Shown: piece after piece, positions 29,544 through 41,899 of the stretch
Position numbering within the stretch: position 1 is the first letter of the stretch
Layout: every line of letters starts with the position of its first letter
From: Burkholderiales bacterium
GTDB taxonomy: Bacteria; Pseudomonadota; Gammaproteobacteria; Burkholderiales; Casimicrobiaceae
NCBI GenBank assembly: GCA_015075645.1
Contig: JABTUF010000002.1
Location: 62,001-126,000 of the forward strand
Reading direction: 5' to 3'
Length of the DNA: 64,000 bases
Position numbers and translations under genes: made by a program
Notes under the pieces: generated by a model
What the model was told of the DNA's origin: nothing
What the model saw: only the letters and a program-made list of their open reading frames with translations
The model's database searches: none

Positions 29544-30451
29544 CGTTAAACGAGCTGCGCTACATCGTCGCGGTCGCCCAGGAGCGGAGCTTCGGACGCG
29601 CGGCGGCGAAGTGCTTCGTCAGCCAGCCGGCGCTGTCGGTCGCGATCCAGAAGCTCGAGGATGAACTGGGCGCGCAGCTCTTCGAGCGGGGCAAGTCGGA
29701 GGTGAGCATCACGGCGGTCGGCGAGCGCGTGGTCGAGCAGGCGCAGCGCGTGCTCGAGGAAGCTTCCCGGATCCGCGAACTCGCGCAGGCGGGACGCGAC
29801 CAGCTCGCCGGACCGCTCAAGCTCGGCGTCATCTACACCGTCGCCCCCTACCTGCTGCCGGACCTGGTGCCCGCGCTCCACGAGCTCGCGCCGGGGATGC
29901 CGCTCGAGCTGGAGGAGAACCTGACCGAAGTGCTGGAAATCGAGCTGAAGAGCGGGCGGCTCGACGCGGCGATCATCGCGCTGCCGTTCGCCCCGCCCGG
30001 CGTGCAGAGCGAGTTTCTCTACGAGGAGCCGTTCCAGGTCGTCGTACCGTCGAACCACAAGTGGGCGAAACGCAAGTCGGTCCATCCCGACGAACTCGCC
30101 GGCGAACACGCGATCCTGTTGAACGTCGGGCACTGCTTCCGCGACCAGGTGCTCGACGCCTGTCCGGAACTGAACCGCCAGGACGTGCCGACCGCGCGCA
30201 CCAATTCGCTCGAGACGGTCCGCAACATGGTGGCGTCCGGGCTCGGCGTGTCGGTGCTGCCGCGCGATGCGCTGACGCCGCGTTTCCACAGCCAGCTCGT
30301 GGTGCCGGTGCCGTTCGCGAAGCCGGTTCCGACGCGCCGGATCGCGGTGGCGTGCCGCAAGAGCTTCCCGCGGCCGAAGGCGATCGAGGCGATCAGGCGC
30401 GCCGTCGCCTCGATCCGCCCGCAGGCTCCGCGCGCGGGTTCGCGTTCCTGA
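29540..30451 (+). CDS. oxyR: Peroxide-sensing LysR regulator OxyR
   Basis: LysR-family activator of 303 residues. The N-terminal winged helix-turn-helix (SFGRAAAKCFVSQPALSVAI, residues 15-34) binds DNA. Peroxide forms a disulphide between two cysteines; here they are Cys199 and Cys208 in GHCFRDQVLDAC, the same numbering and spacing as in E. coli OxyR, so the call is firm. The GTG start overlaps the galU stop. No catalase or peroxidase gene lies beside it, and the usual divergent promoter of oxyR genes is absent because it is embedded after galU. Confidence 0.93.
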
Positions 30452-30487
30452 GCGCCGGGCAATCGGGATCGCGTGGGCGCGGCCGGC

Positions 30488-30521
30488 AAAAAAAAAGGGG
30501 TTACGCTTTGCGCATAACCCC
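30488..30521 (-). terminator. Rho-independent terminator after tRNA-Val
   Basis: On the minus strand a GGGGTTA/TAACCCC stem, continued by GCG/CGC around a short loop, is followed by nine T residues. It begins 12 bases after the tRNA 3' end. It is the clearest intrinsic terminator in the window. Confidence 0.9.
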
Positions 30522-30532
30522 TTGGTTCGATG

Positions 30533-30607
30533 TGGTGGGCATTGCTGGGTTCGAACCAGCGACCCCTGCCGTGTGAAGGCAGTGCTCTACCACTGAGCTA
30601 AACGCCC
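30533..30607 (-). tRNA. tRNA-Val (CAC anticodon)
   Basis: A 75-base cloverleaf on the minus strand. Acceptor GGGCGTT pairs with AATGCCC, the anticodon stem CTGCC/GGCAG encloses TTCACAC giving CAC (codon GTG), and the T arm contains GGTTCGAACCC. CCA is encoded at 30535-30533. Confidence 0.95.
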
Positions 30608-30630
30608 CGCGAACCCAGACAGGAGCCTGC

Positions 30631-30636
30631 ATTAGA
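30631..30636 (-). promoter_or_regulatory. -10 element of the tRNA-Val gene
   Basis: TCTAAT on the minus strand, with TTTACT 18 bases further upstream as a possible -35, and 23 bases before the tRNA 5' end. Confidence 0.5.
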
Positions 30637-30696
30637 GCACAAAGGGCGGCGGCGAGTAAACGGCGGAAGCGCGCCGGAGGCTGGTCCAGAGCCAGG

Positions 30697-30736
30697 CGCA
30701 CCAGAATGGTGCGTGAAAGTGCCGCATCCTGGTGCG
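30697..30736 (+). promoter_or_regulatory. Pair of NtrC-like dyads
   Basis: CGCACCAGAATGGTGCG (30697-30713) is a perfect dyad with 7-base arms and matches the GCAC...GTGC core of NtrC enhancer sites. A second, weaker copy (CGCATCCTGGTGCG) lies at 30723-30736. Centres are about 24 bases apart. The pairing with a sigma-54-like element 60-100 bases downstream resembles glnA control regions. Confidence 0.45.
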
Positions 30737-30798
30737 TTAACGACTCCGCAGCGATAGGGCAGTACCCAATTGCTGGATTTTCCAACGATTTTGCCCAA

Positions 30799-30812
30799 GG
30801 CTTCCCGATTGC
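30799..30812 (+). promoter_or_regulatory. Possible sigma-54 promoter
   Basis: GGCTTCCCGATTGC keeps the GG-N10-GC spacing and the TTGC of the -12 element, but the -24 box is only GGC. Transcription would start near 30824, 158 bases before the next gene. Confidence 0.3.
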
Positions 30813-30981
30813 GCCATGAAGGGTCCCGAACCCAGGCGAATGGCCGCCGCCTGCCGCGTCGAGATGCCGGATCCCGATCGGACCGCGCGACCGCATGGTC
30901 GGCACGCCCGTCGGGCCGGAGCGACCGAGCCTCCCGATGCCCGCCATGGTCGTTTCCCGACGGCGGCCATGCTGTGATGCC

Positions 30982-31911
30982 ATGAGCCCTACCCACACGA
31001 GGCTCCTTCGAGGCACCGCGGTGGTGGGCATGCTCATCCTGCTCGCGGCGATCGGAGCATGGATGCTGCAGGCGTCGATCCCGCGCACGATCACGATCGC
31101 GACCGGTCCGGCGGGCAGCCAGTACTCGGCGTTCGCGGCGCGCTATCGTGCGACCCTCGCGCGCGACGGCGTGACGCTGGTCGAGCGCGGGTCCAAGGGT
31201 GTCGCCGAGAACGCGCGGCTCATCGCCGATCCCGGGTCGGGCGTGGACGTGGCGTTCATGCATGGCGGCGTGATGAGGAAACCGGACCGCGTCGTCATGC
31301 TCGCCGCGCTCTACTACGAGCCGCTCTGGGTGTTCACTCGCGGCCCCCGGACGCTCGACCGCCTGGACGAACTGCGTTACCGGAAGATCGCCATCGGCCA
31401 TCCTGAAGAGGGTGTGAAACCGTTCATCGAACCGCTCCTCGCGGCGAACAACCTGACCGGTTTCAACACCACGCTCGATCCGATCGGAGGCGTCGAGGCG
31501 CTGCGCGCCCTCCAGCAGGGGCGCGTCGACGCCGCGATGTTCGTGGGTGGCGTCCATGCGCCGGCGATCTTCCAGGCACTGCACGACCGGGACCTGAAGC
31601 TCATGAACTTCCGGCGCGCGGCGGCCTACCAGCGCAGGTTCGACCACATCACGAGGCTCGTGCTGCCGATGGGGGTCGTCGATTTCGGGCTCGACCTCCC
31701 TCCGGAGGACGTGACGCTCATCTCCACCGAGGCCATGCTCGTCGCGCGCGACGACCTGCCGCCTGCGCTCATCAACCTGCTGCTCGAGGCTGCCGCCGTG
31801 CGGATACGCGTGCCCGCGAGTCACGCCAGCGAGGCCTACACGCTGCGCGAGCACGTCGCGCTGGTGCGGCGGGCGATCGACGTCAGGCAACAGGTAACAG
31901 GTAACAGGTAA
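30982..31911 (+). CDS. TAXI-family (TRAP-type) solute-binding protein
   Basis: A 309-residue periplasmic or membrane-anchored binding protein. An N-terminal hydrophobic segment (residues 12-30) is followed by the TAXI start IATGPAGSQYSAFAARYR near residue 37, and later by IAIGHPEEGVKPFIEPLL near 135. It is shorter than many TAXI receptors. No TRAP permease gene is nearby, so its partner is unknown. The C-terminal residues QQVTGNR and the TAA stop are encoded inside a seven-base repeat array, so the natural end may have been replaced by the repeat. An upstream in-frame ATG at 30895 is possible but has no better ribosome site. Confidence 0.75.
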   Translation: MSPTHTRLLRGTAVVGMLILLAAIGAWMLQASIPRTITIATGPAGSQYSAFAARYRATLARDGVTLVERGSKGVAENARLIADPGSGVDVAFMHGGVMRKPDRVVMLAALYYEPLWVFTRGPRTLDRLDELRYRKIAIGHPEEGVKPFIEPLLAANNLTGFNTTLDPIGGVEALRALQQGRVDAAMFVGGVHAPAIFQALHDRDLKLMNFRRAAAYQRRFDHITRLVLPMGVVDFGLDLPPEDVTLISTEAMLVARDDLPPALINLLLEAAAVRIRVPASHASEAYTLREHVALVRRAIDVRQQVTGNR

Positions 31912-31918
31912 CAGGGAT
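31884..31918 (+). repeat. Heptad array, left arm (CAGGTAA type)
   Basis: Five seven-base units: CAGGCAA, three CAGGTAA, CAGGGAT, followed by a degenerate CAGAGGC. They run through the last codons and stop of the TAXI-type gene. They are the reverse complement of the TTACCTG and ATCCCTG units found before gltX and eno. Confidence 0.9.
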
Positions 31919-32003
31919 CAGAGGCCGCGGCTCGCGCAATGGGCGAGCGTGGGACAGGCACGTAAACTGTGCACATTCTGTGGCGATCCATTGTCGACCC
32001 CCG

Positions 32004-32136
32004 ATTCCTGTTCCCTGTTCCCTGTTCCCTGTTCCCTGTTCCCTGTTACCTGATACCTGTTACCTGATACCTGTTACCTGATACCTGATACCTGATACCT
32101 GATACCTGATACCTGATACCTGATACCTGATACCTG
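32004..32136 (+). repeat. Heptad tandem array directly before gltX
   Basis: One degenerate unit (ATTCCTG) and 18 exact-length units: five TTCCCTG, then TTACCTG alternating with ATACCTG (five units), then eight ATACCTG. The last unit ends at 32136 and the gltX ATG begins at 32137, in register with the repeat. No Shine-Dalgarno sequence is possible in this stretch. Confidence 0.95.
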
Positions 32137-33564
32137 ATGACTGACGTCCGCACCCGCTTCGCCCCCAGCCCCACCGGCTTCCTGCACCTCGGGGGCGCCC
32201 GCACGGCGCTCTTCTCGTGGGCCTACGCCCGCCGGCACGGCGGCGCCTTCGTCTTGCGTGTCGAGGACACCGACCTCGCACGTTCGACGCCGGAGGCGGT
32301 GCAGGCGATCCTCGACGCCATGGCCTGGCTCGGGCTCGACTACGACGAAGGCCCGTACTACCAGATGCAGCGGATGGATCGCTACCGTGCGGTCATCGAC
32401 GACATGCTCGCGCGCGGACTCGCCTACCGCTGCTACATGTCGACCGACGAACTCGATGCGCTGCGGGCGAGGCAGATGGCCGCGGGCGAGAAGCCGCGCT
32501 ACGACGGTCGCTGGCGCCCCGAGCATGCGGCGGCGAACGGGCTCGTGCCGCCGCCGGGCGTCGCGCCGGTCGTGCGCTTCCGCAATCCCGACGGCGGAGG
32601 TGTCGCGTGGGACGATCGGGTCAAGGGCCGCATCGAGTTCGCGAACGCGGAACTCGACGACCTCGTCATCGCGCGCGCCGACGGGACGCCGACCTACAAC
32701 TTCTGCGTGGTCGTCGATGACATCGACATGCGCATCACCCACGTGATCCGCGGCGACGACCACGTGAACAACACGCCGCGCCAGATCAACATCTTCCGGG
32801 CGCTGGGCCGCGAGTCGCCGGTGTTCGCGCACGTGCCCACGGTGCTGGGCGAGGACGGGCAGAAGCTCTCCAAGCGCCATGGCGCCGTGTCGGTGATGGA
32901 GTACGAGGCCGCGGGCTACCTGCCGGAGGCGATGGTGAACTTCCTCGCGCGCCTCGGATGGGCGCACGGCGACGACGAGGTCTTCTCGCCGGCGGAGTTC
33001 GTGTCGTGGTTCGACCTCGACGCGATCAATCCGGCGCCGTCGCGGTTCAACACCGACAAGCTCCACTGGGTCAACCAGGAGCACATGAAGCGGATGGACG
33101 CCGCCGAACTCGGCGCGCGACTACGACCGTACCTCGAGCGCGCCGGCCTCGACCCTGCGACAGGTCCCGATCCCGGCGCGGTCGCGGTGCTGCTCCGCGA
33201 TCGGGTCCGCACGCTCACTGAAATGGCCGACGCCGCGCACTACTTCTACGCGATGCCGCATCCGCCGCGCGACAAGGTCGCCGAACACCTGACCGAGCAG
33301 AACCGGCCTGCGGTTGCGGCGATTGCCGAAGCGTTCGAAGACCTGCCGTGGACGCGCGAGGCGATCGGCGAGCGCCTCAAGTCCGAAGCGAAGAAGCACG
33401 GACTCAAGCCGCCGCAGCTCTTCATGCCGCTGCGGATGCTGGTGGCGGGGACGACGCAGACTCCGTCGCTCGATGCCGTGCTCGAACTCGTCGGGCGCGA
33501 TGCGGTGCGCTCCCGGATTGCGGCGGGTCTCGCGCGTTGGTCGGAGGGTAAGGCGCCGGCTTGA
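32137..33564 (+). CDS. gltX: Glutamyl-tRNA synthetase
   Basis: Charges tRNA-Glu with glutamate; class I synthetase of 475 residues. The HIGH-type motif is HLGG at residues 17-20 within [16 protein letters not shown], and the KMSKS-type motif is KLSKRHG from Lys243. The anticodon-binding domain fills the C-terminal third. Start chosen at 32137 because [14 protein letters not shown] is the standard N-terminus and only repeat lies upstream. The stop codon lies in a degenerate copy of the palindromic repeat that fills the next gap. The gene is thus bounded by repeats on both sides. Confidence 0.96.
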   Translation: MTDVRTRFAPSPTGFLHLGGARTALFSWAYARRHGGAFVLRVEDTDLARSTPEAVQAILDAMAWLGLDYDEGPYYQMQRMDRYRAVIDDMLARGLAYRCYMSTDELDALRARQMAAGEKPRYDGRWRPEHAAANGLVPPPGVAPVVRFRNPDGGGVAWDDRVKGRIEFANAELDDLVIARADGTPTYNFCVVVDDIDMRITHVIRGDDHVNNTPRQINIFRALGRESPVFAHVPTVLGEDGQKLSKRHGAVSVMEYEAAGYLPEAMVNFLARLGWAHGDDEVFSPAEFVSWFDLDAINPAPSRFNTDKLHWVNQEHMKRMDAAELGARLRPYLERAGLDPATGPDPGAVAVLLRDRVRTLTEMADAAHYFYAMPHPPRDKVAEHLTEQNRPAVAAIAEAFEDLPWTREAIGERLKSEAKKHGLKPPQLFMPLRMLVAGTTQTPSLDAVLELVGRDAVRSRIAAGLARWSEGKAPA

Positions 33565-33589
33565 AGGCCGATCTACGAAGATGTCGTGG

Positions 33590-33869
33590 GTCGGGCTTCA
33601 GCCCGACATCGCGAACCCGTGGGTCGGGCTTCAGCCCGACGCGATGCGGCGCGCTTCGGAACCCGTCGGCCTGAAGGCCGACCCACAACCGCTCCCGTGG
33701 GTCGGGCTTCAGCCCGACGCGATGCGGCGCGCTCGGAACCTGTCGGCCTGAAGGCCGACGCACAACCGCTCCCGTGGGTCGGGCTTCAGCCCGACGCGAT
33801 GCGGCGCGCTTCGGAACCTGTCGGCCTGAAGGCCGACCTACAGGGGCAGATGTCGGCCTGAAGGCCGAC
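33590..33869 (+). repeat. REP-like palindrome cluster between gltX and hutU
   Basis: Eight 18-base palindromes of two kinds. GTCGGGCTTCAGCCCGAC occurs at 33590, 33623, 33701 and 33778; GTCGGCCTGAAGGCCGAC occurs at 33665, 33742, 33820 and 33852. The middle part is a 77-78-base unit repeated three times (one palindrome of each kind plus spacer). A ninth, degenerate copy overlaps the gltX stop at 33555-33572. Lying between convergent genes, the cluster may end transcription from both sides. Confidence 0.93.
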
Positions 33870-33873
33870 CTGC

Positions 33874-35586
33874 TCAGGCGCCCAGCATCGGAAGGACGAG
33901 TCCGTGGCGACGCGCGGTCTCGATCGCGGAGTCGTAGCCCGCGTCGGCGTGGCGCATCACGCCGGATCCGGGGTCGTTCACCAGCACGCGCGCGAGCCGG
34001 CGGCGCGCCGCCTCGGTGCCGTCGGCGACGATCACCATGCCGGCGTGCTGCGAGTAGCCCATGCCGACGCCGCCGCCGTGGTGCAGCGACACCCAGGTCG
34101 CGCCGCCCGCGGTGTTGAGCAACGCATTCAGGAGCGGCCAGTCGGACACCGCGTCGGTGCCATCGCGCATCGCCTCGGTTTCGCGGTTGGGACTCGCGAC
34201 CGAGCCGGTGTCGAGGTGGTCGCGGCCGATGACGATCGGCGCCTTCAACTCGCCCGAGGCGACCATGTCGTTGAACGCGAGTCCGGCCCGGTCGCGCTCG
34301 CCCAGGCCGAGCCAGCAGATGCGCGCGGGCAGGCCCTGAAACGCGATGCGGCTCCCCGCCATGTCGAGCCAGCGGTGGACGTGCCGGTTTTCCGGGAAGA
34401 GTTCCTTCACCTTCGCGTCGGTCCTGCGGATGTCCTCGGGATCGCCGGACAGTGCCACCCAGCGGAACGGGCCCTTGCCTTCGCAGAAGAGCGGGCGGAT
34501 GTACGCCGGGACGAAACCGGGGAAGGCGAAGGCGTCCAGCACGCCACGGTCGAGCGCGACCTGGCGGATGTTGTTGCCGTAATCGACCGTCGGCACGCCC
34601 ATCGCGTGGAAGTCGAGCATCGCGCGCACGTGGACCGCGCAGGAAGCCGACGCGGCGTCGACGAGCGAAGCGTGCAGCGAGGGATCGCGCTGCGCGTCCT
34701 TCCACCGCTCGACGCTCCAGCCCGCCGGCAGGTAGCCGTGGACGAGATCGTGCGCGGAGGTCTGGTCGGTGACGAGGTCGGGGCGGGGGCCGCCGGCCTT
34801 CGCGCGGCGCACGAGTTCGGGCAGCACGTCGGCGGCGTTGCCGAGGAGCCCGATCGACACCGCCTCGCGGTGGGCGGTGTGGTGGCGCACGAGGTCGAGC
34901 GCGTCGTCGAGGTCGCGGGCCTGCTTGTCGAGGTAGCGGGTGCGCAACCGGAAGTCGAGGCTCGCCTGCTGACACTCGACGACGAGCGAGGTCGCGCCGG
35001 CGAAGCTCGCGGCGAGCGGCTGCGCGCCGCCCATGCCGCCCAGTCCCGCGGTGAGGATCCAGCGGCCGGCGAAGTCGCCGCCGTAGTGCTGGCGCGCGGC
35101 CTCCGCGAAGGTCTCGTAGGTGCCCTGCACGATGCCCTGGCTGCCGATGTAGATCCAGCTGCCCGCGGTCATCTGCCCGTACATGAACAGGCCCTTGCGG
35201 TCGAGCTCGTGGAAGTGCTCCCAGGTGGCCCACTTGGGCACCAGGTTCGAGTTCGCGATCAGCACGCGCGGGGCGTCCGGATGGGTCTTGAACACGCCGA
35301 CCGGCTTGCCCGACTGGATGAGCAGCGACTCGTCGTCGCGAAGCTCCCGTAGCGTCGCCAGGATACGGTCGAACGACGGCCAGTCGCGCGCCGCGCGGCC
35401 GATGCCGCCGTAGACGACGAGGTGCTGCGGGTGCTCGGCGACTTCCGGGTCGAGGTTGTTCTGGATCATCCGGTACGCGGCTTCGGTGAGCCAGCTGCGG
35501 CAGGTGAGCGCCGTGCCGCGCGGCGCGCGAATGACGCGTGACGGGTCGAGCCGGGGGTCTTGGCGGGCGAGCGTGGTGTCGTTCAT
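33874..35586 (-). CDS. hutU: Urocanate hydratase
   Basis: Second step of histidine breakdown: urocanate to imidazolonepropionate, using tightly bound NAD. 570 residues, slightly longer than the usual 555-560. Landmarks include [14 protein letters not shown] near residue 55, the NAD region [15 protein letters not shown] near 165, [10 protein letters not shown] near 320 and [18 protein letters not shown] near 500. GGAGG lies 6 bases before the ATG at 35586. No hutH, hutI or hutC is beside it, so the pathway is split in this genome. It is divergent from pyrG and convergent with gltX. Confidence 0.95.
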   Translation of the reverse strand: MNDTTLARQDPRLDPSRVIRAPRGTALTCRSWLTEAAYRMIQNNLDPEVAEHPQHLVVYGGIGRAARDWPSFDRILATLRELRDDESLLIQSGKPVGVFKTHPDAPRVLIANSNLVPKWATWEHFHELDRKGLFMYGQMTAGSWIYIGSQGIVQGTYETFAEAARQHYGGDFAGRWILTAGLGGMGGAQPLAASFAGATSLVVECQQASLDFRLRTRYLDKQARDLDDALDLVRHHTAHREAVSIGLLGNAADVLPELVRRAKAGGPRPDLVTDQTSAHDLVHGYLPAGWSVERWKDAQRDPSLHASLVDAASASCAVHVRAMLDFHAMGVPTVDYGNNIRQVALDRGVLDAFAFPGFVPAYIRPLFCEGKGPFRWVALSGDPEDIRRTDAKVKELFPENRHVHRWLDMAGSRIAFQGLPARICWLGLGERDRAGLAFNDMVASGELKAPIVIGRDHLDTGSVASPNRETEAMRDGTDAVSDWPLLNALLNTAGGATWVSLHHGGGVGMGYSQHAGMVIVADGTEAARRRLARVLVNDPGSGVMRHADAGYDSAIETARRHGLVLPMLGA

Positions 35587-35653
35587 GCGAACCTCCGGTG
35601 CGCGAAGGAGTGAAACACCCATTCGCTGCTTCGATCGACGAAGACGCGGCGCC

Positions 35654-35659
35654 ATTGTA
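35654..35659 (-). promoter_or_regulatory. Possible -10 element for hutU
   Basis: TACAAT on the minus strand, 67 bases before the hutU start; no good -35 seen. Confidence 0.4.
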
Positions 35660-35689
35660 GTCCCGCGTATCGCTCTCCGGCGAATCGTC

Positions 35690-37425
<1,736 letters not shown>

Positions 37426-37427
37426 AG

Positions 37428-37488
37428 TGCCGGGAAGGGAGAAGGGGACATGCCGGGAAGGGGGACGGGGGAAGAGGGAAGGGTGCGG
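37428..37488 (+). repeat. Purine-rich repeat tract after pyrG (left arm)
   Basis: G/A-rich tract containing TGCCGGGAAGGG twice, 23 bases apart (37428 and 37451), and units such as GGGGGAAG and AGGGAAGGG. It is largely complementary to the CCCTTCC heptads before kdsA, so it can form the left arm of a long hairpin enclosing about 75 bases. Confidence 0.75.
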
Positions 37489-37561
37489 CGGCGTGATGCG
37501 CGCGTCGGGGTCGAACTCGGTTCGTCACCTTTACGGGAGCGTTCGCGTCGGCAACGCGGCA

Positions 37562-37595
37562 CTCTTCCCCCTTCCCCCTTCCCCCTTCGCGCTTC
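37562..37595 (+). repeat. Heptad array directly before kdsA (CCCTTCC type)
   Basis: Seven-base register CTCTTCC, CCCTTCC, CCCTTCC, CCCTTCG, CGCTTC, ending one base before the kdsA ATG, whose A completes the fifth unit. There is no Shine-Dalgarno sequence. A complementary purine tract lies about 75 bases upstream. Confidence 0.85.
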
Positions 37596-38444
<849 letters not shown>

Positions 38445-38573
38445 TCCGTACCGGCCACCATCATGCCCACCCGCGTGGGCGCCCTGGACGGTGCATGATC
38501 CCTCCATTCATCGCACATCGCGGGCTCCCATCGCGGCTCGATGCCGCGCCACCGGCGTTCGATTGCCGCTGCC

Positions 38574-39898
<1,325 letters not shown>

Positions 39899-39930
39899 CG
39901 CCCCCTCCCGAAGCAGGACGTTGACGAGTA

Positions 39931-40233
39931 ATGCGCTGGCTCGCCCTGATCTTCTTGGCCGCGATCGCCGCGCTGCAGATACCGATGTGGCTGGGCAAGG
40001 GCGGCTGGCTCGCGGTGGGCGAGCTCGACCGGCAGGTCGCCCTGCAGCGTGCGGGCAACGAGAAGCTGCGGGCCCGCAACGAGGCGCTCGACGCCGACGT
40101 GCGCGACCTCAAGTCCGGCAGCGAGGCGATCGAGGAGCGCGCCCGCTCGGAACTCGGCATGATCCGGAACGACGAAGTATTCTTCCAGATCCAGCCCGGC
40201 GCCCTGCCCAAGGCCGCGCCGGCCGCGCGCTGA
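39931..40233 (+). CDS. ftsB: Cell division protein FtsB
   Basis: Small bitopic division protein of 100 residues that works with FtsL and FtsQ. One N-terminal membrane span (residues 3-20, [18 protein letters not shown]), then a periplasmic coiled coil (about residues 33-70), then the conserved [19 protein letters not shown] segment near 70-88. Position right after eno supports the call. Confidence 0.92.
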   Translation: MRWLALIFLAAIAALQIPMWLGKGGWLAVGELDRQVALQRAGNEKLRARNEALDADVRDLKSGSEAIEERARSELGMIRNDEVFFQIQPGALPKAAPAAR

Positions 40234-40246
40234 CGCACGGCGGCGC

Positions 40247-41047
40247 ATGATCCGGATCGCGTCGCGCCACAACCCGCGGCTGCGCGAGGTGGCGCGCCTC
40301 ATCGCATCGTCGCGCGACCGTCGCCGGGCCCGGCGGGCGATCCTCGAAGGCGAGCACGTCGTCTCCGAGTACCTCGCGCGCTTCGGTGCTCCCGAGGCGC
40401 TGGTCGTGAACGAGGACGCCGCAATCCGGCCGGGCATCGCCGCGCTGGTTGCAAGGGTGCCCGCGGCGAGCGTGCTCCTGCTGCCGCGGGCACTGTTCGA
40501 CGGCCTGGGTGCGCTTCCCCCGGACATCGGCGTACTGGCGGTCGCGGCCGCACCGGCCCCTGCGGCGATCTCCGCGATCGGCGGCGCGCTGGTGCTGTTC
40601 CTGGAGGCGATCCAGGATCCCGGGAACCTGGGCTCGATGCTGCGCTCGGCCGCCGCCTTCGGCGTCGATGCGGTGGTCCTGTCGCCCGACTGCGCATTCC
40701 CATGGGCGCCGAAGGTGCTGCGCGCCGGGCAGGGCGCGCATTTCCGGGTGGCGATTCACGAGGACGGGGATCTGATCGCGACCGCGCGCGCGTTTCGCGC
40801 CGCCGGCGGACGCATGCTCGCGACGGTGGTGGACGGGGGCGTGCCGCTGCCGCGGGTTCGTGCGGACGGCCGCATCGCGCTCGCGATCGGCAACGAGGGA
40901 TCGGGACTTTCGGCGGCGCTTCTGGCTGAAGCCGACGAGGTCGTGACGATCCCGATGCCCGGGGGCACCGAGTCGCTCAACGCCGCAGCTGCGGCGGCGG
41001 TGGCGCTCTACGAGATCGCGCGCGGAAGGGTCGGAACGTCCAGGTGA
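40247..41047 (+). CDS. SpoU/TrmH family RNA methyltransferase
   Basis: SAM-dependent 2'-O-ribose RNA methyltransferase of 266 residues. An N-terminal substrate-binding domain (HNPRLREVARL, RRARRAILEGEHVVSEYL) precedes the knotted SPOUT domain with EAIQDPGNLGSMLRSAAAFG near residue 122, IGNEGSGLSAALL near 213 and IPMPGGTESLNAAAAAAVAL near 233. The target RNA is not clear; it is distinct from RlmB at 14952. It starts 13 bases after ftsB and probably belongs to the same transcript. Confidence 0.88.
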   Translation: MIRIASRHNPRLREVARLIASSRDRRRARRAILEGEHVVSEYLARFGAPEALVVNEDAAIRPGIAALVARVPAASVLLLPRALFDGLGALPPDIGVLAVAAAPAPAAISAIGGALVLFLEAIQDPGNLGSMLRSAAAFGVDAVVLSPDCAFPWAPKVLRAGQGAHFRVAIHEDGDLIATARAFRAAGGRMLATVVDGGVPLPRVRADGRIALAIGNEGSGLSAALLAEADEVVTIPMPGGTESLNAAAAAAVALYEIARGRVGTSR

Positions 41048-41081
41048 ACCCGGCAGGGACGCCGGGGTCGTTCGCGGCGCA

Positions 41082-41870
41082 TCACTGCTGCGGCGTACCG
41101 CTGAAGGTTCCGGCCTCGATGCAGCCGTTGCCGAGCGGCGCGGTCCAGGCGAGTTCAATGCCGCCGTTCGACGTGCGCCGCATGTCGGTGATGTTCACCG
41201 GCGAGGTCGTGCCGCCGCAACTGTAGTTCCCGCTCGGCATCGTCCGCACCCGACCCGTCTGCAAGGTGATGCCTTCCATGATGCAGTCGGTGGCGCCCTC
41301 GAGCGTGATCTGGTCGATTTCGAGCGTCGAGTTGGCTTTCTCGGTGACGATGAGCTGGTAGGCGTACGGCGTCGTGCTGGCGCCCGACGCGCATTGCGCG
41401 GAGTTCTTGATCAGCATCCCGCCGAGGTAGACGCCGCCGAGATCGATGGGCGTGAGACTCTGGCGTTCGATGGTTTTCGCCACCTGCACCGCATCGATGC
41501 GATAGGTGAAGGAGCCGCGGGTCACGCTCTGCGCGACGAACTGGGCGTCGCCGGCCGGCGTGCAGCTCGCGTTGCCCGGCACCCATGGCGCGCCATACCA
41601 GGTCCCCACGCAGCGGTAGACAATGCCGGAGTAGCTGCCGGCACCGGCCTGATACAACGACGCGACGACCCACGTCGGCTTTCCATCCTGGCCGTAGACG
41701 AAAAAGGTGGCGAAGATGAAGCCTGGACTCTGGACCAAGTTGACTCCCCAGCCGGATTCGCTGCCTGCTGTGGCCCACCAGATGTCGGAGTAGTCCGGAT
41801 CGGCGGCACGTGCCGGCGCTGCTGCGAGGAACGCTGCGGCGAACGTGACCAGGGCGAGGCGGCGGAGCAT
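41082..41870 (-). CDS. Secreted protein of unknown function with WW-x-ESGWG motif
   Basis: A 262-residue exported protein: signal peptide residues 1-22 (cut near ARA-ADP). The mature start IWWATAGSESGWGVNLVQ and following FATFFVYGQDGKPTWVVAS form a motif often repeated in secreted betaproteobacterial and xanthomonad proteins of unknown role. Four to six cysteines (for example in YRCVGTWYG and NASCTP) suggest disulphides. Convergent with the SpoU gene, 34 bases apart. No function can be assigned. Confidence 0.75.
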   Translation of the reverse strand: MLRRLALVTFAAAFLAAAPARAADPDYSDIWWATAGSESGWGVNLVQSPGFIFATFFVYGQDGKPTWVVASLYQAGAGSYSGIVYRCVGTWYGAPWVPGNASCTPAGDAQFVAQSVTRGSFTYRIDAVQVAKTIERQSLTPIDLGGVYLGGMLIKNSAQCASGASTTPYAYQLIVTEKANSTLEIDQITLEGATDCIMEGITLQTGRVRTMPSGNYSCGGTTSPVNITDMRRTSNGGIELAWTAPLGNGCIEAGTFSGTPQQ

Positions 41871-41899
41871 GTCGGATTCCCGTGCGGCGATGGCGGATT

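Larger units (their letters stand above)
30608..30981 (+). other. 374-base gap with tRNA-Val promoter and possible NtrC/sigma-54 control region
   Basis: No convincing gene. The left end holds the tRNA-Val promoter (minus). From 30697 to 30812 it has two dyads resembling NtrC sites and a GG-N10-GC element, described separately. From 30825 to 30981 I see no further structure. Confidence 0.5.

Noticed and set aside
32011..32136. Heptad array as coding sequence or CRISPR
   Set aside because: Seven-base units without spacers; the frame that crosses it is not like any protein, and it stops exactly at a standard gltX start.
33590..33869. Regular repeats resembling a CRISPR array
   Set aside because: The repeats are short perfect palindromes of two kinds and the spacers are themselves repeated; no cas genes.
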